Assembly (NCBI RefSeq): GCF_018613155.1 | Contig: NZ_JAGGQU010000033.1 | Location: forward strand, 1 to 43,369 | Source: Bacillus sp. ISL-55 | GTDB taxonomy: Bacteria > Bacillota > Bacilli > Bacillales > Cytobacillaceae | Reading direction: 5' to 3' | Length of the DNA stretch: 43,369 bases | Shown: positions 1-7,558 of the stretch, piece after piece | How the letters are laid out: the number at the start of each line of letters is the position of its first letter | Position numbering within the stretch: the first letter of the stretch is position 1 | Program-made: the position numbers and the translations under genes | Notes under the pieces: model-generated | Told to the model about the DNA's origin: nothing | Database searches by the model: none | What the model saw: the letters and a program-made list of their open reading frames with translations, nothing else

Positions 1-32
1 TCCGCTTTAAGAACCGTCCCTTTTCTGCCGTT

Positions 33-983
33 CTAATCTTCAAATAAAAACTGATATTCTGTCCGCCCTGCATATTTTTCTTTTATTTTTTTCAGCGCTT
101 TCTCGTGAGCAATCGGCAGTGCTTCTTCTGCACTGGTCTCATAATCCGGCAGGACGCCTTGTCCCTCCCAATTTCCACCAGTGAACGGGCTGATCGATTT
201 TCCAGAGGGAATGAACAACCGTAATTTAGGTGTAACCTGATGATAGTTCCCTGGCTGAGCCCCGCCACCAGTACTTTCCCCGATAATGGTCGCCCTGCCT
301 GAGTGTTTGAGTGCGTATGCAAATAATTCTCCCGCTGAAAATGTCTTCATACTCGTCAAGATGAATACCGGTTTATCCAGATAAAGCTTCCCTGGCACAT
401 AGGGCTGTGTCCAGACCTGGGACGTCTTATTTTCGCTGCGATTGTAAAAGCTCTCGATGTGGGTCGGCTCTTTTAAAAGATAAGAGGCAATCAGTGCAAC
501 CATATAAGCACTCCCGCCAATATTCTTTCGCAAATCAATGATCAGGGCATCTGTGTGAGCGACAAAATTCATCACAGAAATGGCCGTCTCAGAAGCTTCC
601 GTCACAGCATTCATATCGTAAAAAACCCGCAAATCAATATAGCCGATATTTCCAGCCAATCGCTCTACCTTATGGAAGCCAAAGTTATTTTTCTCAGCGA
701 CCCGCTTATACTCATCCATCATCTCCTCAGACTCATCAGCCCCCTCATCCTGAAGCCATATATGCAGATGGTTATCACCATTAATGCACTGAATATCTTG
801 ATCAAAAAGTTCCTTGAATTCTTCATAGGTCTCAGCATCAAAATAATAACCATCCCTCATCCGGTGCTCCAAATAGCCACAAATGTCCTCCGCTACCTCA
901 GGATAAATATAATTTGCCCTCAACAATTCCATACTCTTGATCACAAAATGATGAAACTCGCTCTTCAAACTCAAAACATCCAC
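33..983 (-). CDS. S41 family peptidase, IRBP/tricorn-like, cytoplasmic
   Basis: This 316-residue protein looks like an S41 serine peptidase of the IRBP/C-terminal-processing type. The N-terminal ~90 residues resemble the helical domain that precedes S41 cores. The core carries the typical segment KTFSAGELFAYALKHSG followed by GESTGGGAQPG; the serine of TFSAGE is the expected nucleophile. No signal peptide or membrane segment is visible, so it probably acts in the cytosol, unlike CtpA/CtpB. The start is GTG at 983, chosen because AGGGAGG lies 8 bases upstream. The substrate cannot be read from the sequence. The stop lies 32 bases from the window edge. Confidence 0.85.
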   Translation of the reverse strand: MDVLSLKSEFHHFVIKSMELLRANYIYPEVAEDICGYLEHRMRDGYYFDAETYEEFKELFDQDIQCINGDNHLHIWLQDEGADESEEMMDEYKRVAEKNNFGFHKVERLAGNIGYIDLRVFYDMNAVTEASETAISVMNFVAHTDALIIDLRKNIGGSAYMVALIASYLLKEPTHIESFYNRSENKTSQVWTQPYVPGKLYLDKPVFILTSMKTFSAGELFAYALKHSGRATIIGESTGGGAQPGNYHQVTPKLRLFIPSGKSISPFTGGNWEGQGVLPDYETSAEEALPIAHEKALKKIKEKYAGRTEYQFLFED

Positions 984-1061
984 TGGAAGTCCTCCCTAAA
1001 ACAGTACTAGTATTTAAAGTTCAATAAGATCGCTGAAAATCCTTTGGTTTTCGAACACAAA

Positions 1062-1099
1062 CAAAAAAGTGCGTGAATCTTATCCAGACCCACGCACCC
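1062..1099 (-). terminator. Intrinsic terminator after the YiaA/B-type gene
   Basis: GTGCGTG (1069-1075) pairs with CACGCAC (1091-1097), and on the minus strand the hairpin is followed by a run of six T. It lies just past the stop of the 1111-1584 gene. Confidence 0.75.
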
Positions 1100-1110
1100 T
1101 CTGTATTCCA

Positions 1111-1584
1111 TCAATCTCTTTCTTTTGCTCTCTGTGTATCCCTGATATTCTTCTGAACGGTTATCGCTGCAAAGATACTAAGTACGAATGACATACCATA
1201 GAATCCCTTTTCACTTAAGATAATACTTCCGGCATTGTATAGACCGATCGCCATTAAGGAAATAGATACGATAAGCGCAAACCAGCTAATGCCATAATAA
1301 ATATTCGTAACTGGTATGTCCTCTTCCTTATCTCTTACTGCCTTTTGCAAGGATACCGGTGCATAGAGACCAAATACCAAGACGGCAAAATAATAGCCTT
1401 TTTCGTTCAGTTCCATCCCTGCATTGAATAAACCAATCAGATAACCGGAAACGCCAACTAACAGAGCTCCCCATGAAGCTCCCTTAAACGCTGCAGTAGG
1501 TTCTCCTTCTTTCCTTTCCACCTTCGCCTTTGGCTTTCTTTCTAAAGCTTTATCCAATGACACCTCATGCTCATTAGACATCAT
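1111..1584 (-). CDS. YiaA/YiaB two-helix family membrane protein
   Basis: The 157-residue product has a charged N-terminus of about 35 residues and then two copies of the same membrane module. Each module is a hydrophobic helix with G-L-(F/Y)-N-A-G, then EKG(Y/F)Y, then a second helix ending in QK-x-(V/I)-RD. This internal duplication is the hallmark of the yiaA/B two-helix domain family, whose function is not established. Four membrane helices are expected in the cytoplasmic membrane. Two ATG codons (1584 and 1581) lie directly behind GGGGGAGAG, so the exact start is uncertain by one codon. A terminator follows, so it is probably monocistronic. Confidence 0.8.
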   Translation of the reverse strand: MMSNEHEVSLDKALERKPKAKVERKEGEPTAAFKGASWGALLVGVSGYLIGLFNAGMELNEKGYYFAVLVFGLYAPVSLQKAVRDKEEDIPVTNIYYGISWFALIVSISLMAIGLYNAGSIILSEKGFYGMSFVLSIFAAITVQKNIRDTQRAKERD

Positions 1585-1734
1585 GTCTCTCCCCCAACTT
1601 AAACGAATATAAAAGCGCTACATTTTCCTAAATACATTATATATAAGTTGTTTACAAATAATAGATAAAATTGTTATTTTTTCAAAAAACTGCAGTTGGA
1701 ATATGGTCTATTTTTTAAAAAAAGGAGAGAACTT

Positions 1735-1890
1735 ATGAAGAAAAATTTACAAGCAAAAGGAAAGCCAGATTCTATTATGCAATCTAATTCAGGGACAGAT
1801 GCTGAACAAGTAAAACAGCAGATCCAGAAAGATGTGGCTGCTGGCCAAGGGGCCATGACGTCCCGAGAGGCAGGCTCCATGCGGGATTAA
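1735..1890 (+). CDS. Gamma-type small acid-soluble spore protein
   Basis: The predicted 51-residue protein is lysine- and glutamine-rich and contains TDAEQVKQQIQKDVAAGQGA. This strongly recalls the repeated TDAQQVR-Q-N-Q-AAGQGQFGTE motif of SspE-like gamma SASPs, but here there is one copy rather than two. Gamma SASPs are amino-acid stores of the spore core that germination protease does not use. The longer open frame from 1696 is rejected: AAAGGAGAG sits 7 bases before ATG 1735 and the extra 13 residues look random. A terminator follows at once. The gene marks the host as a spore former. Confidence 0.8.
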   Translation: MKKNLQAKGKPDSIMQSNSGTDAEQVKQQIQKDVAAGQGAMTSREAGSMRD

Positions 1891-1916
1891 AAAAACCACT
1901 TTGAGTGGCTTTTTCT
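1891..1916 (+). terminator. Intrinsic terminator after the SASP gene
   Basis: CCACT (1896-1900) and AGTGG (1904-1908), with flanking A and T runs, form a short hairpin followed by GCTTTTTC, directly after the TAA. Confidence 0.8.
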
Positions 1917-2042
1917 TTGGCAAAATTATCGCAGGACAATAACCTCAGCTGTATCCGGATTTTCCATGATTTGCTGCTCTGGACTATTTGTTTTAACATT
2001 AAAGGATGCAATTTAATTGAATGAAATGGTGAGGAGTATCTG

Positions 2043-2717
2043 ATGAACAACTACGTTAAAGCATTATATGAGGAAGCATTAAAACATCGGAATAGCTCGG
2101 AAGCAGCCAGGCTGTCTAAATACATGAGGAATCAATTTGAATATATCGGTTTGAGGGCTCCGCAGATGCAGGAGCTTTTCAAACAGCATGTGAAGACTCA
2201 TGGCCTCCCTGCAAAGGAGGATTTGCATGAGGTCATCACTTCCCTCTGGGAGCTGGAAGAACGAGAGATGCAGATTAGCGGGGCATACCTGTTAGATTTA
2301 ATGAAAAAACAGTTCACCGAAGAGGATCTCCCGCTTCTCAAATATATCATCACGACCAAGCCGTGGTGGGACACGGTCGACCATATTGCGAAAAAGCATT
2401 TCGGTTATTATCTTGAAAAATTCCCGCAGCATCGGCAGCCTATTATCGACAGTTGGATCGCCTCGGATAACATCTGGCTGATCCGTTCCTGCATATTATT
2501 TCAATTAGGCTACAAAGAAAGAACCGACGTGGCCATGCTCAAGGACATTATTTCAAGAACCTGCCATACAAACGAATTTTTCATCAATAAAGCCATCGGC
2601 TGGGCTCTGAGAGAATACGCTAAGCAAAACCCTGAGAAAGTATTTGAGATTACGAACAGACTTCCTCTTTCGAACTTAAGCCGAAGAGAAGCCTTGAAGC
2701 ATATTGGCAAAAAGTGA
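2043..2717 (+). CDS. AlkD-type DNA alkylation repair glycosylase
   Basis: The 224-residue all-helical HEAT-like protein belongs to the AlkD family, which excises N3- and N7-alkylated purines. As I recall them, the functional residues of Bacillus cereus AlkD are W109, D113, R148 and W187, and all four are found here at exactly those numbers: KPWWDTVD holds W109 and D113, NIWLIRSC holds R148, and IGWALREY holds W187. The full length and conserved residues argue for an active enzyme. GGTGAGGAG stands upstream of ATG 2043. A strong hairpin terminator follows and neighbouring genes do not extend the unit, so the gene is probably transcribed alone. Confidence 0.93.
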   Translation: MNNYVKALYEEALKHRNSSEAARLSKYMRNQFEYIGLRAPQMQELFKQHVKTHGLPAKEDLHEVITSLWELEEREMQISGAYLLDLMKKQFTEEDLPLLKYIITTKPWWDTVDHIAKKHFGYYLEKFPQHRQPIIDSWIASDNIWLIRSCILFQLGYKERTDVAMLKDIISRTCHTNEFFINKAIGWALREYAKQNPEKVFEITNRLPLSNLSRREALKHIGKK

Positions 2718-2727
2718 AGACAGATTA

Positions 2728-2768
2728 AAGGAGCACAGGGCATTTTATCCCTGTGCTCCTCTCACTTT
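2728..2768 (+). terminator. Strong intrinsic terminator after the AlkD-type gene
   Basis: AGGAGCACAGGG (2729-2740) pairs perfectly with CCCTGTGCTCCT (2749-2760), and the sequence CTCACTTTTC follows. Confidence 0.85.
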
Positions 2769-2800
2769 TCTATATAAAACAATGACCAGTTCGAAGAACA

Positions 2801-2920
2801 AAAAGCGCAAGCGCCTCGTTCAGCCCCGACAAGCGCTGGAGAGCCGCCCAATGAAGTCGTTCTTTGACTTCAATGGACGGATCGAAGCGACTCGAGGGGC
2901 TAGGCGCTGGAGCTGGATTA
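2801..2920. repeat. Folded intergenic repeat element (REP/MITE-like), about 120 bp
   Basis: This GC-richer stretch between two AT-rich gene ends folds on itself. At the centre CCGCCCAATGAAGTC (2844-2858) pairs at 13 of 15 positions with GACTTCAATGGACGG (2866-2880). The outer ends carry AGCGCCT/CAGCCCC on the left and GGGGCT/AGGCGCT on the right in inverted order. No long frame is convincing in it. I recall similar AGCGC-rich intergenic units in related Bacillaceae genomes, so it is probably one member of a dispersed family. That memory is not a database result. Confidence 0.6.
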
Positions 2921-2956
2921 AGAAAACTACATGCAGTTATCCACACCTAAATAATT

Positions 2957-3190
2957 TTATAATTTCCTTAACAAAAATAAAGTGACTCCGATAAAGGTAA
3001 AAAGGAAGAAAAACGGAGAACCCGTCATGCCAAAAGCTACCTCATTCTGAAGTGTATCAATACTTTCCCATGAGCCTTCGATATCTGGTGTATAGTTCAT
3101 TGTTTTAATGTAGCCAATCAGCAGCATGCCCACAAAATAGATCACATGAATGGCCATCGAAACAATTGCTGTATGAATAAATAGCTTCAT
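2957..3190 (-). CDS. Small membrane protein, two helices, unknown function
   Basis: The 77-residue product begins with a hydrophobic helix (residues 3-28). A polar loop of about 25 residues follows (NYTPDIEGSWESIDTLQNE), and a second helix (about 52-74) ends in the basic tail LRKL. The loop would face outside if the first helix enters with a short inside tail. GGGAGG lies 6 bases before ATG 3190. The gene ends right beside the folded repeat and starts 38 bases after the stop of the sigma-fusion gene, so it may be co-transcribed with it. I do not recognise a family. Confidence 0.6.
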   Translation of the reverse strand: MKLFIHTAIVSMAIHVIYFVGMLLIGYIKTMNYTPDIEGSWESIDTLQNEVAFGMTGSPFFFLFTFIGVTLFLLRKL

Positions 3191-3228
3191 TTTATGGCCT
3201 CCCTGTTATAAAAGGAACTTTTTGCGTA

Positions 3229-5286
3229 TCAGTCCAGCGAAATCTTCACCACATCATCCAAATATTTCATCGAGGTATACCCGTAAAGATCGAGTCTGGT
3301 AGGGATGACTTTGTTGCCATCTAACATTAAGATTATGTCGGTAACGAAATGACGTGGCTGTTCAATTTTATCATAATCGAATGTGGGTGATTTCATATCG
3401 TATTGAACCCCATTCTTATCCACGATCACACCTTCCGTTTCCATCCCTATCGATATTGGTTCATGTTCATTTTCACCTTCTCTTACAACATTAAGATGAA
3501 GTGTTTCAAATTTCCGGTTTTCAACTTCATGATTGCTGATGACCATGGTTGTGGGCTGGCCAATTTCTATTTTATCAATGCTGTTCGTACTTCCTGCATA
3601 TTCAAATGTCTGGGGAAAAGATTGACTCACATCCAGTTCGATGCTTTTATGATCTTGGAATGAAAAATAGACAGATTCAAATTGAACGGTAACGTCTTCC
3701 GGTTCTTCTCCCAAAAATGGATCGTAATACATTTGGAGTATTTGCCAATTGGCTTCAGGCTGTAAATAGTTATAGCCACCGCCAAACTGGTCCGGTTTCA
3801 CTTTTACATCGTCCACTTCCAAATCGGCAAAATGAATCCGATCGATTCTCTTTTCTTGCCTATCCATAGGAATACCATATTCCAAAAGCGTTGCTGTTGG
3901 GGCCATGATTAATTTATCGAGGCGAACCGGAACTCCTTCGATTTCTGCCTTTTCATTCAAGTCATATTCGATGGAAGGCTGCTTAGTTACCGGGACTTCG
4001 AATTTCCAATCACCTGTCTTAAATCCATTGCTTCTATAACCAAATCCCAGCCTTGGCTCTTGTTCATCGAGAGCAAGCTCCTGAATCCTTTCAATATTCA
4101 GTTTAAGAACGCCGCTATCTTCCTCAAGCGGCCGCAGTCCAACCACTCCGTAAAAAATATGCTTTTCCTTTTTATTCATCTCCGCTTTAAGGTCAGGAGG
4201 ATGATAACGCGGGTATATATCGTGTTTCATGAGTTCACTCTCATTTTCTATAGAAATTCCATCTTCCGAAAACATAACATATTGTTTATCCTCGTTTGTA
4301 TCTTCAATTTCATAAAAAACAAGTGTCTGATAGTCATCAGCAACGACGCCTTTGATTCTGATTTTCACACCATCGCTTTCCGCTTCCAGGTTCATCCTCT
4401 CGCCAAGGTCCTTTTGCAGGAAGGCTCGCAATTGCTCATTTTCTTCTGTCCATCCATAATAGACATTGGCAAAAGTGCCAGTAACGAAACCGATTCCGAT
4501 CACGAAGGCAAACACACTTGCAAAAATAAGTGCCATCCTCTTGCGCTTTTTACTCTTCTGCTTCCTATGCTTCTCCTTTTCCGCCAGACGCTCTTTGATT
4601 TTCGCGATAAAATTATCCGGCACAGGCAAATCATTCATCCACTCAGCATGATGCAACAACATCGTGACATCCTGAAAGGCAGCTAAATCCTCCTGGCATT
4701 CTGCGCACTTGTAAAGATGAATCTCGAACTCTATCTTCTCCGGCCGTTCCATCGTTTTTTCCAGATAATTAATGTAGTTCTTCTTATATTTCTTACAGCC
4801 ATTAAAAGATGTTCCAAACAGTTGTTTCCTGACCGACTGAGTTCCTGATAACAACAGGTCTTTCATTCTATCTACTGAAACTCGTAAAATATGCGCAGCT
4901 TCCTCCTGAGAGAACCCTATGCCATATGTAAGGACCATCGCTTCCTTTTCCTCTATTGGAAGCTGATCAAGTGCATTAAATAAATTCTGATGTGATGCAT
5001 TGTCATCCAATGCCGGCATCTCTTCGCCCGAAAGCTCCCGGCAGATATCGATAAAAATCGAAGCCACCCATAATTCGAATGAGGTTTCCCTTTTATATGA
5101 AGGCAATTCCTTATGCACCTTAACGATCGACCGGTAAAATAACTCCTCCATTTGCTGTTGATTTCGAAGGTAAAACCAGCCTAACGCATAAAACGATTGC
5201 TGATGGCGCTCGAACCAATCCACGACAGAATCTATCCCTTTTTCCTGAAAAGTTGTGATCGTAATGGAGTCCATCGCTGGGACCAT
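3229..5286 (-). CDS. Fused ECF sigma-like / zinc-finger anti-sigma-like transmembrane protein with DUF4179-type exterior
   Basis: The 685-residue protein joins parts that are normally separate. Residues 25-85 look like sigma region 2 (YALGWFYL... MEELF... SFELWVASIFIDICRE). Residues 103-157 look like sigma region 4 with a helix-turn-helix (LPIEEKEAMVLTY... SQEEAAHILRVSVDRMKDLL). Residues 160-205 contain H190-x3-C194-x2-C197, the zinc site of ZAS anti-sigma factors. A lysine-rich stretch leads into one membrane helix (251-273), and about 410 residues lie outside, resembling DUF4179/DUF5643-type exteriors. GGGGGG stands before ATG 5286. Region 2 lacks the acidic DAEDL of active ECF factors (here QQMEELF), so promoter melting is uncertain. 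The combined role is inference. Confidence 0.75.
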   Translation of the reverse strand: MVPAMDSITITTFQEKGIDSVVDWFERHQQSFYALGWFYLRNQQQMEELFYRSIVKVHKELPSYKRETSFELWVASIFIDICRELSGEEMPALDDNASHQNLFNALDQLPIEEKEAMVLTYGIGFSQEEAAHILRVSVDRMKDLLLSGTQSVRKQLFGTSFNGCKKYKKNYINYLEKTMERPEKIEFEIHLYKCAECQEDLAAFQDVTMLLHHAEWMNDLPVPDNFIAKIKERLAEKEKHRKQKSKKRKRMALIFASVFAFVIGIGFVTGTFANVYYGWTEENEQLRAFLQKDLGERMNLEAESDGVKIRIKGVVADDYQTLVFYEIEDTNEDKQYVMFSEDGISIENESELMKHDIYPRYHPPDLKAEMNKKEKHIFYGVVGLRPLEEDSGVLKLNIERIQELALDEQEPRLGFGYRSNGFKTGDWKFEVPVTKQPSIEYDLNEKAEIEGVPVRLDKLIMAPTATLLEYGIPMDRQEKRIDRIHFADLEVDDVKVKPDQFGGGYNYLQPEANWQILQMYYDPFLGEEPEDVTVQFESVYFSFQDHKSIELDVSQSFPQTFEYAGSTNSIDKIEIGQPTTMVISNHEVENRKFETLHLNVVREGENEHEPISIGMETEGVIVDKNGVQYDMKSPTFDYDKIEQPRHFVTDIILMLDGNKVIPTRLDLYGYTSMKYLDDVVKISLD

Positions 5287-5395
5287 AATTTGTTCCCCCC
5301 TTTTAACACGCTCTATCTCTAATTCTATTTTACCTTTAATTACCTATTATGCTAGTGATCTTTTTAAAAAGGGAATGCTGCCGAGATTGTGGTGC

Positions 5396-5554
5396 CTTTC
5401 GGATTGAACGGAACCCTTATAGAGGAGGAATCTCTTGCATAAGGGTCTCTTTCCGATTGAACGGGACCCTTAGAGAGGGGGAATCTCTTGCATAAGGGTC
5501 TCTTTCCGATTGAATGGGACCCTTATGGATCTCAAGTTGCTTGCATAAGGGCAT
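5396..5554. repeat. Tandem array A: three 53-bp units with an inner inverted repeat
   Basis: Units start at 5396, 5449 and 5502, an exact 53-bp step. Units 1 and 2 differ at only a few bases; unit 3 is diverged in its second half. Across each unit junction AAGGGTC (for example 5441-5447) faces GACCCTT (5465-5471) with 17 bases between, giving a hairpin or a two-fold protein site. The array fills the gap between the sigma-fusion start (5286) and the terminator of the diguanylate cyclase gene. No coding frame is credible in this gap. Confidence 0.85.
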
Positions 5555-5583
5555 CTTACGGATGATAATTCCTTATTTAACCC

Positions 5584-5615
5584 AAAAAAGCACTAGGGTA
5601 TGCCCCCGTGCTTTC
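5584..5615 (-). terminator. Intrinsic terminator after the diguanylate cyclase gene
   Basis: AAAGCAC and GTGCTTT enclose a GGG/CCC inner stem. Read on the minus strand the hairpin ends in a run of T, 7 bases past the stop at 5622. Confidence 0.75.
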
Positions 5616-5621
5616 AAATCT

Positions 5622-6698
5622 TTATAATGTTGAAATTTTATTTCTTCCTGTCCGTTTTGATGTATATAAGGTGTCGTCTGCTTGTTTGATGAATTCTTCT
5701 AAGCATTGAGTTGTTTCTAGATAGGTTGAGGCACCAAGGGAGATGGTGATCTTGATTTCCTTGCCATTTGGTAAGGAGAATCGATGATTTTCCACTATTC
5801 CCCGGAGGCGTTCTGCAATTTCCAGCGCTTGAGCATAGGAACAATTCTTTAATAACAGTGAAAATTCTTCACCGCCATTTCTTGAGACAATATCACTTGG
5901 GCGTGAGCAGCTGATTAACAGTCCTCCTAATTGCCTTAAAACTTCATCCCCTGCTTGATGACCATACGTATCATTGACCTTTTTGAAGTGGTCGATATCA
6001 ATCATTAGCAACGATAATTTTTCATTAAGCTCCTGGGCACTTTCTATACTTTCATTCAATGACGAATCGAACTGCCTGACATTATTTAACCCCGTAAGGA
6101 AATCTGTTGCCGATTGGTTTTTCAGCTGCATAAACATTTGGTTCGACTGAACGATATACCCTGCCAAAAAATACACCAAAACTCCCGATATGGTTGTAAT
6201 AACCCAATAGTTAACCAAAATTTGATACACTTGATCTGAAAATCCCATCAGATACAAAAAGCCGCATGAAATCGTAATTAAGCTAATTAATCCCATAACC
6301 GACCACTTAAAAAAGTCCGAACTCTTCACCTTTTTTTGGACCAGTGCGGCAAACACTGCAATAATAAACATTATGAGCACAGTGACTAGAAACGTTTCCA
6401 AACTCCCATCAAAAAATACTAGTCTGCTGATATTGATTATACTCGTGGCTACGAAAGCCGGCACGAACCCTCCATAAAAAGCAGACAGCAGGATCGCGAT
6501 ATGACGCAAGTCCATCATGATGACAGGAGTAATCTGGATACTAAAAGCCATTAACACTGAACCAAGTATTCCCGCCAATGCTCCAAGTTTCAACTTTTGA
6601 AGAGTTGTATCTATCTCCGGATTGCTTTTAAATAAACTACCGCCTATAAACAAAAATGTAATAACAAAACTAGCATGTATAAAAAAATCTTTCAGCAA
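5622..6698 (-). CDS. dgcK: Membrane diguanylate cyclase, LytS-YhcK-type sensor plus GGDEF (DgcK-like)
   Basis: The 358-residue protein has an N-terminal block of 5-6 membrane helices (about 1-190) of the 5TMR LytS/YhcK kind and a C-terminal GGDEF domain. It should make cyclic di-GMP from two GTP. The active-site loop reads RNGGEEF, an accepted GGEEF variant. RPSD, five residues upstream, is an intact I-site for product inhibition, so both catalysis and feedback look functional. Length and domain order match Bacillus subtilis DgcK (YhcK), about 359 residues. The start is TTG 6698 with AGGTGG 7 bases upstream. A terminator follows and no cyclic di-GMP target gene is adjacent. Confidence 0.88.
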   Translation of the reverse strand: MLKDFFIHASFVITFLFIGGSLFKSNPEIDTTLQKLKLGALAGILGSVLMAFSIQITPVIMMDLRHIAILLSAFYGGFVPAFVATSIINISRLVFFDGSLETFLVTVLIMFIIAVFAALVQKKVKSSDFFKWSVMGLISLITISCGFLYLMGFSDQVYQILVNYWVITTISGVLVYFLAGYIVQSNQMFMQLKNQSATDFLTGLNNVRQFDSSLNESIESAQELNEKLSLLMIDIDHFKKVNDTYGHQAGDEVLRQLGGLLISCSRPSDIVSRNGGEEFSLLLKNCSYAQALEIAERLRGIVENHRFSLPNGKEIKITISLGASTYLETTQCLEEFIKQADDTLYTSKRTGRNKISTL

Positions 6699-6990
6699 GG
6701 TAATACCACCTAAAACGTGAATTTCGACTTCCTTTTATAGAATACGAGATAAAGGACAATTTTACTATAAGTTTCCGGAGTTTTCCTGATACCGCTAACT
6801 AAAGTATAGGAAGGCCATCAATATAAACAGAGGGACGGTAAGGTACAATTTTACCTGAAACAACCTTTTAAGAATGTGGTCTTCTTCACTTTCAATTTAA
6901 CTAGCGATAATTTCCAGTTAGCAGAATTCTTATGTAAAAGTAATACACTTGGAGTGGAGTGATCGGTTCTAAAAGAGCTTGTCATTTGTG
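6699..6990. other. Intergenic stretch without a recognisable gene
   Basis: Between the diguanylate cyclase start and the promoter of the coiled-coil gene I see no credible frame on either strand and no strong hairpin. The phrase ACAATTTTAC occurs twice, near 6760 and 6848. Confidence 0.5.
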
Positions 6991-7019
6991 GTGACTTATT
7001 TTACTGGACTGGGTATAAT
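6991..7019 (+). promoter_or_regulatory. Likely sigma-A promoter of the coiled-coil gene
   Basis: GTGACT (6991-6996), a 17-base spacer and a perfect TATAAT (7014-7019) lie 29 bases before the ATG at 7048. Confidence 0.6.
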
Positions 7020-7047
7020 AAATTCATAAAGAAGGAGGTGAAATGAG

Positions 7048-7407
7048 ATGGAGAAAATATTGAATAAAATTCTAGACCGTTTGGATTCGTTCGACAAGCG
7101 CTTTGATTCTGTTGATGCACGTTTTGAGTCTATGGAGAATCGGTTGGGGTCTATGGAGAGCCGGTTTGGGTCTATGGAGAGCCGGTTTGGGTCTATGGAG
7201 AGCAGGTTGGACAATTTAGAAAATGGCCAGCAAACTATCCTTTCCGAACAGAGTGAAATGCGGAGGGAAATGGGATTTTATTATGGTACCTTGATGAAGA
7301 AGCTTGATGAAACGAAATCAGAACTATCGAGTGAAATCAAGCATGTCTCCAATGTTCAGAAACAGCATCAGGATGTTTTAGAGATACTGAATGAAAAACA
7401 GCAGTAA
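7048..7407 (+). CDS. Heptad-repeat coiled-coil protein with 21-bp in-frame DNA repeats
   Basis: The 119-residue hydrophilic protein is almost wholly coiled coil. Residues 1-60 run as 7-residue steps (LDSFDKR, FDSVDAR, FESMENR, LGSMESR and so on) with hydrophobic residues at fixed heptad positions. The four SMESR/SMENR steps come from near-identical 21-bp DNA units at about 7127-7210. No membrane segment or signal is seen. AAGGAGGTG stands before ATG 7048 and a good TATAAT promoter precedes it, so the gene is real. The function is unknown; it resembles the repeat-rich tail-fibre-like or cytoskeletal coiled-coil proteins of Bacillaceae in style only. Confidence 0.8.
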   Translation: MEKILNKILDRLDSFDKRFDSVDARFESMENRLGSMESRFGSMESRFGSMESRLDNLENGQQTILSEQSEMRREMGFYYGTLMKKLDETKSELSSEIKHVSNVQKQHQDVLEILNEKQQ

Positions 7408-7500
7408 GATTGTTCAATGCGCTCTCTTTAATATCCTTCTCACATAATACTTCTTAAGAATCCTCGAGAATACATTTGCTTTCCTTATTTTATCCAAAAC

Positions 7501-7553
7501 CAAAAAGTGCCTGTCCCCAGGTGCATCATCACTCCGGGGACAGGCACTTTTTA
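7501..7553 (-). terminator. Long stem terminator after the 556-residue protein gene
   Basis: AAAAAGTGCCTGTCCCC (7502-7518) pairs with the matching arm ending at 7552, with T runs on both sides. It can therefore stop transcription from both the coiled-coil gene and the minus-strand gene ending at 7559. The same stem sequence recurs at 20311. Confidence 0.85.
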
Positions 7554-7558
7554 TGTCC

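Noticed and set aside
2704-2985. 93-residue plus-strand frame
   Set aside because: It covers a terminator and the folded repeat; composition is that of a translated non-coding element.
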